A stretch of 5,682 nt of DNA from Bacteroidales bacterium M2 (GCA_001689415.1 LUJM01000006.1:1-5682), one strand, 5' to 3'; shown: positions 1-5,531, numbered from the stretch's first letter. Numbers and translations: made by a program. The notes: generated by a model not told the origin, from the letters alone.

Positions 1-39
1 TGAATAATTTTTTAACGAACTATTGTCATTAGAATAAAT

Positions 40-1254
40 ATGAAAATAAAATCTGTTATTATCACTTTTTTTAGTTGTTTTTTGCTGGCGATGCCATTAG
101 CAGCACAAGCACCACAAGAGGTGACTCTGACCGTATCTTCCGACGGTTCCACAAAAGAAGAAGCGACCAAAAACGCACTTCGCAGCGCCATAGAGCAAGC
201 CTACGGTGTCTTTGTGTCGGCGAACACCACTATCCTAAACGACGAACTCGTCAAGGATGAAATCGTAACTGTCTCCAACGGTTCCATCAAGGACTACAAG
301 GAGATCTCTGCCATTGAGGTCGCAAACGGCAATTATTTCGTATCACTTTCTGCCACCGTCAGTCTCCCTCATCTCATCACATACGCAAAGAATCACGGTA
401 GCGAATGTGAGTTTGCCGGCAATACGTTTGCCATTAATGAAAGGATTCGTGATATGCAATATCGTAATGTTGAGAAAGTATTAGATAATTTAAGAGAAAC
501 GATTATGCATACTAAACCTATGTTCGATTATAATCTAAAACTTGATGAGCCCGAATTGAGGGATGATAAATATTTAATCCGAGGCACAATATATATTATG
601 GGAAATGGGAATACCCTGTCATCGATTTTGCTTATTAATAATACAATTAAGGAACTCTGCAAACAGATAGACCCGGTTGGTGGATATGAATGGATAGATG
701 CCCCATACGTTATAAGTATGCCGAAACTCGACAGAAATACATGGAGCTTTCAGCGACGTCAAGAAGAATGGTTCAATGGCAGAGAGCTCCTAAAGAAACT
801 TGCAGCGGACTTCCAGCTCCATGACAATATTTCCACGCCGTCTAATTTAAAGGTTTTATATGGTGTAACAGGAGTATACAAGAATCCATTAGATGCTATG
901 AGAGGTATTTTTCATTTGGGGGATGATGGCATTGTATTAGATGGTAACAGATGTGGGGATATCAAAAAGCCATATAAACAAGAGAATTTCGAAAAAGATT
1001 GTAGAGAAGCAAAAAAAATGCTAATGAGCTCAATCCAACGATTTATAAATAGAGGGGGTTTTCCAGATTTAACATTCGACCCAAATATAGATTTCCCTAT
1101 TAACTATAGTGTAGTCCCAGATAAAGAACATAAGGCATGGGTTATTAGAATGGTATTCTTCTATTACCCTGTCAAAAGATTGCCAATCACATTTGAGATT
1201 CCTAAGGAGGATATTGGCAAATATTCCAAATTTTGGGTAGAGCCAAAGCTGTAA
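40..1254 (+). CDS. Exported protein with FlgT_N/LPP20-like N-terminal domain
   Basis: A 404-aa protein of unknown function, predicted to be exported. Residues 1-24 form a signal peptide: basic MKIK, a hydrophobic stretch and a small-residue end at LAAQA, so cleavage is likely near residue 22-24. Residues about 26-110 follow the pattern of the FlgT N-terminal/LPP20-like fold: a beta strand (VTLTVSSDG), a helix rich in Ala and charge (KEEATKNALRSAIEQAYG), then VFVSANTT, a polar segment ending in SNGSIKDYKEI and a closing strand NYFVSLSATVSL. That is a by-eye resemblance, not a search. Residues 127-404 match no family I recognise; they hold Trp- and Tyr-rich stretches and no lipobox or anchor. 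The next gene starts 7 nt after the stop, so this is the first visible gene of a three-gene operon. Base composition drops sharply at about nt 420, the end of the N-terminal domain. The start is chosen because it gives a complete signal peptide. Confidence 0.85.
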   Translation: MKIKSVIITFFSCFLLAMPLAAQAPQEVTLTVSSDGSTKEEATKNALRSAIEQAYGVFVSANTTILNDELVKDEIVTVSNGSIKDYKEISAIEVANGNYFVSLSATVSLPHLITYAKNHGSECEFAGNTFAINERIRDMQYRNVEKVLDNLRETIMHTKPMFDYNLKLDEPELRDDKYLIRGTIYIMGNGNTLSSILLINNTIKELCKQIDPVGGYEWIDAPYVISMPKLDRNTWSFQRRQEEWFNGRELLKKLAADFQLHDNISTPSNLKVLYGVTGVYKNPLDAMRGIFHLGDDGIVLDGNRCGDIKKPYKQENFEKDCREAKKMLMSSIQRFINRGGFPDLTFDPNIDFPINYSVVPDKEHKAWVIRMVFFYYPVKRLPITFEIPKEDIGKYSKFWVEPKL

Positions 1255-1261
1255 CGACAAA

Positions 1262-1963
1262 ATGGACATATCCTCCAAATTCTCACTCTACGATGTGCTT
1301 GCCATGATAATCCCCGGTACGATTATCATGGCTGCGATCGCTTTGTTGTGCGATGTTGATTATCTCCATAAAGAAATAACAACGTGTTGTGGATATAGAG
1401 TATCAATTAATTATGACCTTGACTTTATGTTGTGTATAGTCCTGTTGTCGGCTTCATATATATTGGGTCTTATCAACAACTGGATAAACGATTGTGTATT
1501 TTGTGGTTTCAGAAATAATCTTTATGCGATAGAAAACGAGTTGATGAGAGCCTTAAGTGACAATGAAAACATCTATCTCAAAAGATATGGAATAAGTTGG
1601 CCTGGTCTAACAAAACCTCACGTTAAAAGTCGATGTGAAGAAATCAAGATGGTTTCCAAAGATATTTGGAAATATTTATTTGAAAAGAAGCACCATGAAA
1701 ACTATAACGTCTACCATAAGCTCTATTATGCCCTCAGTGAGCGAAATCTTCTTGGAAGTATCCCCATGATTGAGTCGCAAGTCGCATTGCTCAGAAATAC
1801 TGTCCTTCCCATAACAAGTCTTGTTATTATGTTAGGCCTGAAATGTTCGCCCAAGTGGTTTCTTTTATTCTTCGGTGTTTTATTTATCTATATAGTCATG
1901 ATTCAACGGCAAAATAAAGTATACAATCTTATTTGGGAATCAGCAAATTATTATAAACTATGA
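1262..1963 (+). CDS. Four-TM integral membrane protein, unknown function
   Basis: A 233-aa protein with no enzymatic motif that I recognise. Hydrophobic segments lie at about residues 11-30, 54-72, 180-194 and 198-214. The long soluble middle (about 75-178) is polar, aromatic and rich in Lys/Glu/His. The N-terminus KFSLYDVLAMIIPG, with a Pro-Gly inside the first membrane segment, and the motif ESQVALLRN just before the third resemble a loosely defined class of bacterial membrane proteins (YD-x-L-x-x-x-I-P-G start, E-x-Q-x-x-x-x-R-N before the C-terminal hairpin). That class is from memory and has no assigned role. The ATG is 7 nt after the upstream stop, and the TGA overlaps the next ATG as ATGA, which points to translational coupling. 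GC is low (about 30 % in 1381-1440), unlike the following gene. It may anchor the two exported neighbours to the inner membrane; this is inference from position only. Confidence 0.85.
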   Translation: MDISSKFSLYDVLAMIIPGTIIMAAIALLCDVDYLHKEITTCCGYRVSINYDLDFMLCIVLLSASYILGLINNWINDCVFCGFRNNLYAIENELMRALSDNENIYLKRYGISWPGLTKPHVKSRCEEIKMVSKDIWKYLFEKKHHENYNVYHKLYYALSERNLLGSIPMIESQVALLRNTVLPITSLVIMLGLKCSPKWFLLFFGVLFIYIVMIQRQNKVYNLIWESANYYKL

Positions 1964-2421
1964 ACAAATTTTTAATTATTATAATAGCTGTACTAAGCAG
2001 CGTTGGTTTATCAGCACAAAGCTACAACCAGGAGAAGACCGCGCTTACCAACTTCTTGGTGCGAATGTACGAGAATGCTCCTTTCAATGGGGTCAGGGCG
2101 GTTGAGGACTATGATAACGCATATCTTATGTCCGTTGTAAAGCTCGATAAAGCTAAATACAAATCCGAGTCAGCACTCAACCGTGTGGCCTCGGTGAAAG
2201 CAATGTCGCAGGCTTCGCGCTTCTTCAACGGCTCCAGCATCACCGAAGATATGATTATTCGCACCACTGAGAATGCTGACGGCACCTCCGACACCGAAAT
2301 AATTGAAAACATCCGAGAGCACTCTGTTGGCTACGTCAAGCAACTCGAACAGTTGACAAATTTTACCGACAAAGACGGTCAGCAAGTCTTCATCTTCATT
2401 ACGTCCTTGAAGATGGAGTAA
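1960..2421 (+). CDS. Small exported protein, LPP20-like, unknown function
   Basis: A 153-aa protein starting inside the stop of the preceding gene (ATGA at 1960-1963). Residues 1-20 are a signal peptide with a run of Ile, then VLSSVGLSAQ, typical of Bacteroidales exported proteins; there is no lipobox Cys. The mature part is about 130 aa. Features are a helix-like segment with NRVASVKAMSQASRFFNGSS at about 74-93, a polar segment with a likely turn at NADGTSD, then IIENIREHSVGYVKQLEQL and a final strand DGQQVFIFITSL. The order helix with conserved Ala, then a linker, then Ser-Val-Gly-x-V-K and a closing strand, recalls the LPP20/FlgT_N fold and would make it a relative of the first gene of the operon; similarity at that level needs a profile search. 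GC is high (53-58 % in places). It is the last gene of the operon; no gene follows for 850 bases. Confidence 0.82.
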   Translation: MNKFLIIIIAVLSSVGLSAQSYNQEKTALTNFLVRMYENAPFNGVRAVEDYDNAYLMSVVKLDKAKYKSESALNRVASVKAMSQASRFFNGSSITEDMIIRTTENADGTSDTEIIENIREHSVGYVKQLEQLTNFTDKDGQQVFIFITSLKME

Positions 2422-2450
2422 CAAGCATAGATAAATCATTAACAGAATTT

Positions 2451-2458
2451 TAGATTTG
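2451..2458 (+). promoter_or_regulatory. Possible -7 promoter element (TAnnTTTG)
   Basis: TAGATTTG fits the Bacteroidetes -7 consensus TAnnTTTG and sits at the left border of repeat copy A. I see no TTG-type -33 element at the right distance, and copy B has no such box in the same place. It may be chance. Confidence 0.2.
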
Positions 2459-2560
2459 AGCGTGGTGACCCGGCGGAATTTGGGCTGAGGTCACCACATT
2501 TGACTCGGTCGAGCCTCGTCGAGCTAAGGGTTTTATCGTTTGATATAGTTGAAGTCTGTT
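2456..2560 (+). repeat. Structured ~100-bp dispersed repeat, copy A
   Basis: This stretch recurs at 5265-5370 in the same orientation. The right part (2487-2560 against 5296-5370) differs by six substitutions and one single-base indel over about 75 bp. The left part is about 20/28 identical without gaps. The left part folds as a hairpin: 2462-2470 (GTGGTGACC) pairs perfectly with 2489-2497 (GGTCACCAC); after a single unpaired A at 2488 the stem continues as 2471-2474 with 2484-2487 (including G2472-T2486), closing a 9-nt loop at 2475-2483. Beyond the hairpin lies a conserved block with small CTCG/CGAG repeats (2504-2523) and a conserved end ATATAGTTGAAGTCT. It lies 35 nt after the end of the + strand operon. 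No T-tract follows the hairpin, so a plain intrinsic terminator is not shown. Confidence 0.85.
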
Positions 2561-2623
2561 AAAATTTGAGGTTGTAAGGCGGTGATGTACCGCGGTTCAA
2601 CGAAAATGTAATGTAACTTCAAC
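2548..2623. other. Inverted repeat with nested hairpin at right end of copy A
   Basis: GTTGAAGT (2548-2555), at the right end of the repeat, pairs perfectly with ACTTCAAC (2616-2623). Inside, GCGGT (2579-2583) pairs with ACCGC (2589-2593) around a 5-nt loop. Copy B keeps GTTGAAGT but has no matching partner downstream, so this fold belongs to the copy A location only and may not matter. Confidence 0.35.
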
Positions 2624-2641
2624 AACTACACAAAACGACAA

Positions 2642-2684
2642 AAGCCCCAACTGCCACGTCATATCGACGCGGTAGCCGGGGCTT
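2642..2684 (-). terminator. Intrinsic terminator, minus strand
   Basis: AAGCCCC (2642-2648) pairs with GGGGCTT (2678-2684). After a 2x2 mismatch the stem goes on as 2651-2660 with 2666-2675 (one mismatch, one G-T), closing a 5-nt loop at 2661-2665. On the minus strand the stem is followed by a T-rich run (CTTTTGTCGTTTTG); on the plus strand there is none. It therefore terminates leftward transcription and lies 35 nt past the stop of the decayed minus-strand gene at 2719. Confidence 0.7.
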
Positions 2685-2718
2685 AACAATATGGTGCATT
2701 ACTAATTAGTTAAAGATA

Positions 2719-2912
2719 TTATCTCCAACATTCAGCATAGGGGTCAATGTCAGTGTTATTAAGCATTTTAGTCGCATATTTATTTCCAGCACGAGCCAAG
2801 GCTGTAACTTCCATTAAAAATCCATCAGTAGACCACGTTCCGCATCTTCACAATAATCAAAATAGCCAATCCCGTCTATTATAATTTGAGCTTTTTATGG
2901 TTCTCCATTCAT
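2719..2912 (-). pseudogene. Decayed small gene remnant, unknown family
   Basis: Reading the minus strand from an ATG at 2912 gives MNGEP, then an in-frame TAA, then KAQIIIDGIGYFDYCEDAER and GLLMDF before a second stop. In the neighbouring frame the text continues as MEVTALARAGNKYATKMLNN and TDIDPYAECWR, ending at a TAA at 2719-2721. Restoring one base to the T-run (five T on the minus strand, A at 2816-2820) joins the two parts smoothly as ...LLMDFLMEVTALARAG.... The result would be a soluble protein of about 65 aa. The two lesions, the protein-like text on both sides and a matching terminator 35 nt downstream support a real former gene. The same frame also stays open upstream of 2912, to about 3050, with a hydrophobic text that may be an extension or chance. 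I do not recognise the family. A 31-aa ORF from the ATG at 2814 could alternatively be intact. Confidence 0.45.
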
Positions 2913-2929
2913 TAGAACAGCCCACGCAT

Positions 2930-3170
2930 ATAAAGCCAAAGGCTGAATCCAAGCCACAACCGCTGTCACATGAACAACGCTCACGCCTGATGCCGGGCGA
3001 ACCTTTAGCTCATCGACCGAACGGGAGATAAATCGATGCAATCAAGCAGGTGCGAGCAAACCCACAGATCCCCGAAGACGCCTCATCGGCTTGCCGCTTA
3101 ACCCGGAACTCCCTCAAGGCTACTAAACCCAACGCCACCGAGAGAAGCGAGAGCCTCCCTCGGTGGCATT
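2930..3170. other. GC-rich intergenic island
   Basis: The stretch between the gene remnant and the lipoprotein is much richer in GC (about 48-63 % per 60 bases) than the flanks. It contains no intact gene with a recognisable protein. A 74-codon minus ORF (3234-3010) runs through it but looks like chance. Small inverted repeats occur, such as CGGC-TT-GCCG at 3087-3096. It could be a structured RNA or decayed coding sequence; I cannot tell. Bases 3171-3235 are AT-rich and I see nothing in them beyond a T6 run at 3190-3195. Confidence 0.4.
3134..3167. other. Strong 9-bp hairpin
   Basis: GCCACCGAG (3134-3142) pairs perfectly with CTCGGTGGC (3159-3167) around a 16-nt loop that can add two more pairs (3144-3145 with 3156-3157). 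On the plus strand a T6 run lies 22 nt further on, too far for a standard intrinsic terminator; on the minus strand a short TTGGGTTT follows. It is the right edge of the GC-rich island. Confidence 0.5.
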
Positions 3171-3235
3171 GATGTGTAATTGAATTCAGTTTTTTATAGT
3201 TGGCAAACCGATATGAGCCTTTACGTATATGCAAT

Positions 3236-3289
3236 TATTGAACAGCTGATACATTCTTTATTGACGAATGATTAATTTATTGTTCAATA
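3236..3289 (-). terminator. Nested inverted repeat at end of lipoprotein gene
   Basis: TATTGAACA (3236-3244) is the exact reverse complement of TGTTCAATA (3281-3289), and inside lies CATTC (3252-3256) with GAATG (3266-3270). The arms span the stop codon of the lipoprotein gene (3277-3279). The stem is AT-rich with no T-tract, so it is at best a weak terminator or a 3' RNA-stabilising fold. Confidence 0.3.
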
Positions 3290-3762
3290 CGCTGATAGTC
3301 ATCAATCTTGCCGTCTGCGATTTTGATTCGAGTTTTACCAGTCCAGCCCATATCAGAATAGGAGACCACATACCAATCATTGCCATCGGGTTCTATGTTG
3401 TTGACCATTGACGCTCCATCTGTTTCCGGATTAGAATCTTGCATCTTGGTTCTCAACGCATAAAACGCGTAGCAAGGTTCCTCGTCACAATCGTATTCAT
3501 AGTCCTCTTGCAATTTTTTTAGTGCGTTAGCTGTAAAATAAGTATCAGGTTGTTCATTCTGTGAGTCTATTGCAAATACGAATTTTTCATACGCTGTGTT
3601 AATAAGAATGGTATCCTCATTAATTGCAGCAAGAGTATCGTTGGCTACTGAATTTTGTTCGACAATTGTCTCTGTTGTACCCTTGTCTGCAGACGTTCCA
3701 CAAGATGCAAGTCCGGCAAGCAACAAGGCAATGCAAACATGTCTAAGTTTTAATATCTTCAT
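3277..3762 (-). CDS. Small lipoprotein, unknown function
   Basis: A 161-aa predicted lipoprotein. The N-terminus MKILKLRH is followed by a hydrophobic stretch and the lipobox L18-A19-S20-C21; Cys21 would be lipidated. Residues 22-50 are a Thr/Glu/Asn-rich linker. The folded part begins near residue 54 (NTAYEKFVFAI) and runs to the end. It is acidic, with a DYEYDCDEEPCYAFYALRT segment holding two Cys (92 and 97), then DWYVVSYSDMGW, TRIKIADGKIDDYQRI. The helix-rich first half followed by alternating strands ending in DGKIDDY resembles small NTF2-like/DUF3828-type Bacteroidales lipoproteins; this is only a suggestion. It starts 52 nt after the hydrolase stop on the same strand, so the two are probably one transcript. 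No separate promoter with both boxes is visible in the gap. Confidence 0.8.
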   Translation of the reverse strand: MKILKLRHVCIALLLAGLASCGTSADKGTTETIVEQNSVANDTLAAINEDTILINTAYEKFVFAIDSQNEQPDTYFTANALKKLQEDYEYDCDEEPCYAFYALRTKMQDSNPETDGASMVNNIEPDGNDWYVVSYSDMGWTGKTRIKIADGKIDDYQRIEQ

Positions 3763-3814
3763 AATATCATTAATTTTGCTGTTTCCTTAATTTAACAATT
3801 CATAAATACACTGT

Positions 3815-4966
3815 TTACTGAACAATGTCGGAGTAAACTCCACAATGTGATAATCGGCGATGCCATTTTTTCTTAAGGAAGTCTATTGTAGACTTTAAGG
3901 CATGATTAAACGCGGTTGGTTGTCCCGGAACGGTGATAAAGAGATGTGTAGTGCCGGGGAGAACTATCCGTTGAATGTTTGCACCGGCTTCTTTCATTTT
4001 ATTATACATCTCTTTGCCTTGATCGCGAAGGATATCATGGTCTGCATTAATAAGGAGTGTCGGAGGCAATTGAGCCAAGTGCTTTGTGGAAGCATTGAAT
4101 GGTGATATAAGAGGCAACTGAGGGTCTGCGCCATTGAGATATGCCATATTGAATGTCGCCATTAACTCACCATCAAGTCCATACGCATTCTTGAAGTGTT
4201 CCCACGATTCCGAGCCGTCGTTCCAAACTTTTACCACAGGATAAAACAATACGAGAGAATAGATTTTCGGTAAATTAGCCTTTACCCCCGTTCTATTAAC
4301 TTGTTCTTGCGTATAAACCATTTTAATTGCGGTTGTCAATGCGAGATTGCCACCGGCACTATCACCTCCAATAGATATCCTGTTGGGATCTACACCCCAA
4401 TCCGATGCATGCTCATAAGCATACGATAGAGCATCTACACATGCGTTCAATGAAGAGGGATATGGGTGCTCAGGAGCAAGGGGGTAATCTACGGATAATA
4501 CTGCAATCCCTGACTCTTTCACTAATTCGGCACAAAAAGTTGCACAACTATTGTTACTGCCAAAACACCAACCACCACCATGAAGATATATCAGTAGTGA
4601 ACGAGTGGAGTCAATCTGTGCTTTTGAAGTGTATAACCTATAATTTACATTTAAATCGATGGCGTCCACCTCTATTGGCAAATCCGGTTTCTTATTACGC
4701 GAAGTTCTCACATCCATCAGGGCTTTATGCTCACCTGCAATAGCCGCTTTAATGGCATCGGCTTGTTTATTCTGCAAATCCGCAGGCAGATTTTCAATAA
4801 AATGCATTGCTTCTACGCTCATACTGTCGGCATAGCAATGAGCAATCACTTTATTAGGGTTACAGCCAACCGCCTGATTGTATACGCTACAGACTATAAG
4901 AAGCGACACCGCCACAGTGTAGAGTGCTGTTTTCAGTGTGGTTCCTATTTTTGAAGTTTCTTTCAT
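3815..4966 (-). CDS. Exported alpha/beta-hydrolase, HSL/Aes-type esterase
   Basis: A 383-aa carboxylesterase-like protein of the hormone-sensitive lipase (Aes, alpha/beta-hydrolase fold-3) family. Visible family marks are HGGGW at 129-133 (oxyanion hole), DYPLAPEHPYP at 160-170, GDSAGG at 201-206 with nucleophile Ser203, then the acid in ADHDILRDQG (most likely Asp311) and the base in GTTHLF (His341). All three catalytic residues are present, so the enzyme should be active, hydrolysing esters of acyl or acetyl groups; the substrate is unknown. Residues about 12-30 form a signal peptide or N-terminal membrane anchor, and a cap region of about 70 aa precedes the catalytic core. Such secreted esterases in gut Bacteroidales often act on acetylated glycans, but no carbohydrate gene is present here. 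The tail after residue 366 (HRRLSHCGVYSDIVQ) is unusual and follows an A6 run in the coding strand, so a frameshift is possible. Leader region lies upstream at 4967-5230. Confidence 0.92.
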   Translation of the reverse strand: MKETSKIGTTLKTALYTVAVSLLIVCSVYNQAVGCNPNKVIAHCYADSMSVEAMHFIENLPADLQNKQADAIKAAIAGEHKALMDVRTSRNKKPDLPIEVDAIDLNVNYRLYTSKAQIDSTRSLLIYLHGGGWCFGSNNSCATFCAELVKESGIAVLSVDYPLAPEHPYPSSLNACVDALSYAYEHASDWGVDPNRISIGGDSAGGNLALTTAIKMVYTQEQVNRTGVKANLPKIYSLVLFYPVVKVWNDGSESWEHFKNAYGLDGELMATFNMAYLNGADPQLPLISPFNASTKHLAQLPPTLLINADHDILRDQGKEMYNKMKEAGANIQRIVLPGTTHLFITVPGQPTAFNHALKSTIDFLKKKWHRRLSHCGVYSDIVQ

Positions 4967-5001
4967 TGTGTTTTCTATATAGTCTATTAAAATATAGAAG
5001 C

Positions 5002-5228
5002 TCGGGCTACCGATACGGCATTCTAAGTCGAAGGTCGTAGGTCATCGCGAAGCGCTTGCCTTGCAAGAAACCTAAATGCACGAATGTAGTATAGCGGCCC
5101 ACGCCGTATGCGAGAGAACCGCTATGCTGACCTTGTGCAGAGTCTTGAATTTCCAACGTTCTCGACTTACAAGAGAGCATACCGCTTCTTATTTCTAAAA
5201 AGTCATGAGCTGACTTGCATCAACCCGA
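5002..5228 (-). ncRNA. Possible structured RNA or leader upstream of the hydrolase
   Basis: On the minus strand a TAnnTTTG box (5232-5239) is followed by a GC-richer stretch whose ends can pair: 5222-5228 with 5002-5008 (7 bp, one G-T), 5217-5221 with 5012-5016 (5 bp, one G-T) and 5212-5216 with 5025-5029 (5 bp). Within it, ATAGCGG (5091-5097) pairs with CCGCTAT (5119-5125) and CTTGC (5055-5059) with GCAAG (5063-5067). The right-hand stem is followed on the minus strand by a T-rich run (CTATATTTT). A long closing stem with an open middle and a U-rich tail recalls a 6S-like RNA, but the fold was found by eye and no family was identified. A competing hairpin, AAGTCA with TGACTT (5200-5216), followed on the minus strand by five T, would break part of it. 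It may also be the 5' leader of the hydrolase gene, or coding (see the 57-aa ORF inside). Confidence 0.3.
5007..5180 (-). CDS. Possible 57-aa small protein
   Basis: An ATG at 5180 opens 57 codons ending in TAG at 5007-5009, just upstream of the hydrolase on the same strand. The protein begins MLSCKSRTLEIQDSAQGQHS and ends KRFAMTYDLRLRMPYR; it is Gly-, Arg- and aromatic-rich, has no signal peptide or membrane segment, and no family comes to mind. The reading frame stays open 24 codons upstream to a TGA without another ATG. It coincides almost exactly with the foldable stretch 5002-5228, so one of the two readings is probably false. Codon content is plausible, but ORFs this short occur by chance. 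Confidence 0.3.
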   Translation of the reverse strand: MLSCKSRTLEIQDSAQGQHSGSLAYGVGRYTTFVHLGFLQGKRFAMTYDLRLRMPYR

Positions 5229-5231
5229 CCA

Positions 5232-5239
5232 CAAAGGTA
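5232..5239 (-). promoter_or_regulatory. -7 promoter element (TAnnTTTG), minus strand
   Basis: On the minus strand TACCTTTG matches the Bacteroidetes -7 consensus exactly, in an intergenic location upstream of the structured stretch and the hydrolase. Transcription would start near 5225 and could give either a separate RNA or a leader of about 260 nt for the hydrolase-lipoprotein pair. No clear TTG -33 element is visible about 19-20 nt further upstream, so the call rests on one box. Confidence 0.4.
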
Positions 5240-5264
5240 TGAAAATATTATGGGATTATAACGG

Positions 5265-5370
5265 TTAAGCATGGAGACCCTGCGAAAATCCGGCAGAGGT
5301 CACCACATTTGACTCGGTCAAGCCTCATCGAGCTAAAGGTTTTATCGTCCGAATATAGTTGAAGTCTATT
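5265..5370 (+). repeat. Structured ~100-bp dispersed repeat, copy B
   Basis: Second copy of the element at 2456-2560, same orientation. Its stem pairs 5272-5279 with 5298-5305 (one internal A-A mismatch at 5275/5302), with an unpaired A at 5297 as in copy A, then 5280-5283 (CTGC) with 5293-5296 (GCAG) around a 9-nt loop. Compared with copy A, the pair G2472-T2486 is replaced by T5281-A5295, so pairing is kept although both bases changed. The outermost pair of copy A is lost here. The two copies bracket the minus-strand remnant, lipoprotein and hydrolase. Confidence 0.85.
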
Positions 5371-5430
5371 ATAGTTCGGAGCTATGGGGGAGGGGAGTTG
5401 AATGATTTTGAATGTTGATGATTTGCGTGC

Positions 5431-5487
5431 TGATTATCAAGGTGTTAGATAATCATAAGAAAAGATATGGAGTGCCCCGAAGGGGTA
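5431..5487. other. Two consecutive hairpins
   Basis: TGATTATC (5431-5438) pairs perfectly with GATAATCA (5448-5455) around a 9-nt loop. CCCC (5475-5478) pairs with GGGG (5482-5485) around GAA, extendable by a G-T and a T-A pair. No T-tract follows either on the plus strand. The stretch 5371-5498 has no gene that I can support; a 62-codon plus ORF crosses it but runs through these hairpins and the terminator and looks like chance. Confidence 0.45.
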
Positions 5488-5498
5488 TGGATGAACAA

Positions 5499-5531
5499 AA
5501 GACCGCTAACTCATTGAGAATTAGCGGTCTT
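5499..5531 (-). terminator. Intrinsic terminator, minus strand
   Basis: AAGACCGCTAA (5499-5509) pairs perfectly over 11 bp with TTAGCGGTCTT (5521-5531), with CTC/GAG able to pair inside the loop. On the minus strand the stem runs into TTTTGTT, the usual shape of an intrinsic terminator. It lies about 100 nt past the stop of the gene entering from the right edge and probably ends its transcript. Confidence 0.7.

Noticed and set aside
2170..2439. 89-codon minus ORF opposite the third gene
   Set aside because: Shadow of the signal-peptide-bearing plus-strand gene, whose start overlaps its neighbour as expected in an operon.
2462..2497. Intrinsic terminator of the plus-strand operon
   Set aside because: The stem is strong but no T-tract follows, and the same stem recurs at 5272-5305, where no plus-strand gene precedes it.
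2456..2560. Integron attC-like recombination site, suggested by the folded stem with an unpaired base
   Set aside because: No attC core triplets (GTTRRRY/RYYYAAC) are visible at the ends and no integrase is present.
3010..3234. 74-codon minus-strand ORF across the GC-rich island
   Set aside because: It runs through the 9-bp hairpin and has a biased Arg/Leu/Ala text, no recognisable domain and competing open frames; more likely chance in GC-rich DNA.
3771..3778. TAATTTTG, a plus-strand match to TAnnTTTG
   Set aside because: It points away from the minus-strand genes, lies in AT-rich DNA and has no plus-strand gene downstream.
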